From an archaeon (GTDB taxonomy: Archaea > Nanobdellota > Nanobdellia > SCGC-AAA011-G17 > GW2011-AR17): DNA of 5,854 nt. Under the pieces are notes generated by a model, which made no database searches, was not told the origin of the DNA, and saw only the letters and a list, made by a program, of their open reading frames with translations. The DNA lies in assembly GCA_023245755.1 (NCBI GenBank), contig JAHFJQ010000007.1:1-5854 (forward strand), written 5' to 3'. Shown in pieces: positions 4,523 to 5,854 of the stretch; positions within the stretch are counted from its first letter, which is position 1; each line of letters begins with the position of its first letter. A program made the translations under genes and the position numbers.

Positions 4523-5638
4523 ATGAAAAAACTATTAACAATATTATCTTTAGTGGTTCTCTTTACACTTTCTAGTGTTCTTGCTGAGGATAGTACAGAC
4601 ACACAGCGATTTGAAGTCGCACAGGCGCATGTCGCATTTCAAGCGGCAAAGATAGATGTGGGCATGACTACAACTATAAACTACATTCAAGAACTTGGTG
4701 GTGACACAAGTGCATTAGTCACCATACAATCAGACTTTGAAACTCTTTCTGCGCAAGTAGAAACATTTACTTCTCTTGCTGGCCTTCGTGCGGGCAACGA
4801 GCAAATGAGAGACAAAGTCAAAGAATTTCGAGATACCGCAAGACCACTTGTTGAAGACAATGGTGGAGATGTTGAGACATTGCGAGCAAACATAGAAACT
4901 GCTGTAGAAGCTGATGCAGATGTAACTGCTGCAAAAGAAGCCTTTGCAAGCATTGCAGAAAGTTTTACCACGGATCGTTTTGATAGACACTATGAACGAC
5001 TCCAAGCGATCTATGATAGAGTCTCTGCACAATATGGAACAAGTAACCCTGAAGAAGTTGCAAACCTGCAAAGTATCTTAGACTCTATTTCCGCTTTAGG
5101 AGATACTCTCAAGAGTGCAGCTGCATCTGGAGATCTTGAAACGATTAGAGAAACCTATGATTCTATCCATGAACTTAACCAAGAATTCATCCAAGCAGTA
5201 CAAGACCTTTCTGCAGGAGATGGCAATGGAAGCCCTATGGGAGAACATAACGCAGAAGGACAAGGACAAAGAGCAGAAAAACTTCTGGAAGATATGAATA
5301 CTGCAATTAGTGAACTTAGTGCCCTTGGCTATGATACCTCTAGTTTAGAAAGTATATATGCAACAGCACAGACCGATGCGAGTGCAGCAGAAAGCTCTGG
5401 AGACTACACCACTTTTCAAGCAGATGTAGAAGCCTATCTTGATGCGGTGAAAGAACTGGTTGGAGTGAATAGCCCACGTCTTCATAGACTAGAGCATTCT
5501 CAAGAAGCTTTTGTTGAAGTACATGCAAGTGTAGGAACAGGAACTATGTCTGCAGAAGCTGAAGAAGAAGCAGAAGCTTGTACGGATGCAAATGCAGATG
5601 GAACATGTGATGAAGATGCAACTGAGGAAGGTGAATAA
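4523..5638 (+). CDS. Secreted helical-repeat protein with a C-terminal calcium-binding-type loop
   Basis: The 371-residue protein has a Sec signal peptide (MKKLL, hydrophobic 4-19, probable cleavage after VLA at residue 21) and no lipobox or later membrane segment, so it should be secreted. The mature part is almost wholly helical, acidic and Ala/Glu/Ser-rich. Three related segments are visible near 49-109, 160-220 and 256-312. LGGDTSAL (58-65) matches LGYDTSSL (268-275). Segments two and three share LxSI, then SGD (202-204, 292-294), T, a Tyr-x-x-hydrophobic core and a closing EL (217-218, 311-312). A Gly/Asn-rich hinge (231-248) separates the last two. The C-terminus has an acidic run (344-351), then CTDANADGTCDED (353-365): a DxNxDGxxDxD calcium-loop pattern framed by C353 and C362, as in thrombospondin-type-3 or EF-hand-like loops. 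Function is unknown; a surface scaffold or adhesion role is possible. It probably shares a transcript with the following lipoprotein gene. Confidence 0.87.
   Translation: MKKLLTILSLVVLFTLSSVLAEDSTDTQRFEVAQAHVAFQAAKIDVGMTTTINYIQELGGDTSALVTIQSDFETLSAQVETFTSLAGLRAGNEQMRDKVKEFRDTARPLVEDNGGDVETLRANIETAVEADADVTAAKEAFASIAESFTTDRFDRHYERLQAIYDRVSAQYGTSNPEEVANLQSILDSISALGDTLKSAAASGDLETIRETYDSIHELNQEFIQAVQDLSAGDGNGSPMGEHNAEGQGQRAEKLLEDMNTAISELSALGYDTSSLESIYATAQTDASAAESSGDYTTFQADVEAYLDAVKELVGVNSPRLHRLEHSQEAFVEVHASVGTGTMSAEAEEEAEACTDANADGTCDEDATEEGE
5630..5634 (+). promoter_or_regulatory. Shine-Dalgarno site, GGTGA, inside the end of the upstream gene
   Basis: GGTGA lies 5 bases before the ATG at 5640 and matches the archaeal anti-SD core. 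It sits within the last codons of the secreted-protein gene. With no room for a TATA box close by and only one base between stop and start, this points to translation of the lipoprotein from a shared mRNA. Confidence 0.65.
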
Positions 5639-5639
5639 A

Positions 5640-5854
5640 ATGAAAAGAATTTTTTCTCTTTTAGCAGTATTACTTCTTCTTGTTGGAGTCTTTGGATGTG
5701 CACAGAAAACTACTGAAGAAACAAGTACGAGTACAGAAGAAAGTACGAGTTATAGTAGTAGTACAGAAGATATGAGCACAGCAACAGATGAAGCAAGTGA
5801 TGACTCAGACCTTGAAGTCACCAGCGAAGAAGACGAACTGGGTGAACCCATTTA
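5640..5854 (+). CDS. Acidic Ser/Thr/Glu-rich lipoprotein, N-terminal 71 residues, cut by the right edge
   Basis: The frame opens one base after the preceding stop and stays open to the window end. Residues 1-19 form a lipoprotein signal (MKR, then hydrophobic 4-19) with lipobox VFGC and Cys20 as the predicted lipid-modified residue. What follows is a low-complexity linker of Ser, Thr, Glu and Asp (25-67), including two STEE/STED units ten residues apart (31-34 and 41-44). The linker resembles the unstructured, possibly glycosylated spacer between a lipid anchor and an outer domain. The functional domain lies beyond the window, so no activity can be named. Its GGTGA ribosome site and near-overlap with the secreted helical-repeat gene suggest an operon, and perhaps the lipoprotein anchors its partner at the surface. 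That last point is inference. Confidence 0.85.
   Translation, partial: MKRIFSLLAVLLLLVGVFGCAQKTTEETSTSTEESTSYSSSTEDMSTATDEASDDSDLEVTSEEDELGEPI
5723..5770 (+). repeat. Short imperfect direct repeats in the lipoprotein linker
   Basis: AAGTACGAGT occurs at 5723-5732 and 5741-5750, and AGTACAGAAGA at 5730-5740 and 5760-5770. The offsets of 18 and 30 bases are multiples of three, so the repeats keep the reading frame and lengthen a Ser/Thr/Glu linker. This is consistent with growth by replication slippage. A frame-switching role is unlikely because the unit changes would stay in frame. Confidence 0.6.

Noticed and set aside
4687..5071. Two overlapping minus-strand frames inside the secreted repeat protein gene
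   Set aside because: Their Ser/Ala- and Cys/Phe-rich products are antisense readings of an Ala/Glu-rich gene, and no promoter supports them.

Overview
The window looks like a compact, AT-rich archaeal chromosome segment, most likely from a small-genome DPANN-type lineage (Woesearchaeota or Pacearchaeota would fit). Three things point to this. First, it encodes an archaeal/eukaryotic RNase P protein of the Rpp30 family that is shorter than usual. Second, it has an archaeal-style RNase HII. Third, six of the eight genes have a TATA box centred about 24-29 bases upstream of the start codon and no Shine-Dalgarno sequence, the signature of leaderless archaeal transcripts. The lineage is inferred, since there is no rRNA or other marker here. 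Coding density is very high and no gene-free stretch exceeds about 100 bases.

Layout. Positions 1-1166 carry two minus-strand genes I do not recognise: one cut by the left edge (start at 242) and a complete 299-residue protein (1166-267). A 101-bp divergent promoter region (1167-1267) separates them from the plus-strand genes. These are, in order: rnp3 for RNase P component 3 (1268-1792); a lipoprotein with an amidohydrolase fold and complete metal ligands (1827-2708); a lipoprotein with a five-fold beta-propeller repeat and Asp-boxes (2744-3787); rnhB for RNase HII (3832-4467); a secreted helical-repeat protein ending in a cysteine-framed calcium-binding-type loop (4523-5638); and the N-terminus of an acidic Ser/Thr/Glu-rich lipoprotein (5640 to the right edge).

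How the parts relate. rnp3 and rnhB are RNA-processing and genome-maintenance housekeeping genes. They are interleaved with exported proteins, so this is a mixed neighbourhood and not one pathway. Gaps of 24-55 bp, each with its own TATA box, suggest mostly single-gene transcription. The exception is the last pair: the 4523-5638 gene has a short leader with a GGAGG ribosome site, and the following lipoprotein starts one base after its stop behind a GGTGA site, so these two probably form a translated operon. The two adjacent lipoproteins (hydrolase plus propeller) may act together on an extracellular substrate, but that is inference.

The most interesting points are the two unrecognised minus-strand genes, the near-symmetric divergent promoter, a perfect 12-bp palindrome inside the propeller-gene promoter, an RNase HII with an altered fourth catalytic position and a PCNA-box-like C-terminus, and the coupled secreted-protein/lipoprotein pair. 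I see no mobile element, CRISPR array, tRNA or rRNA.
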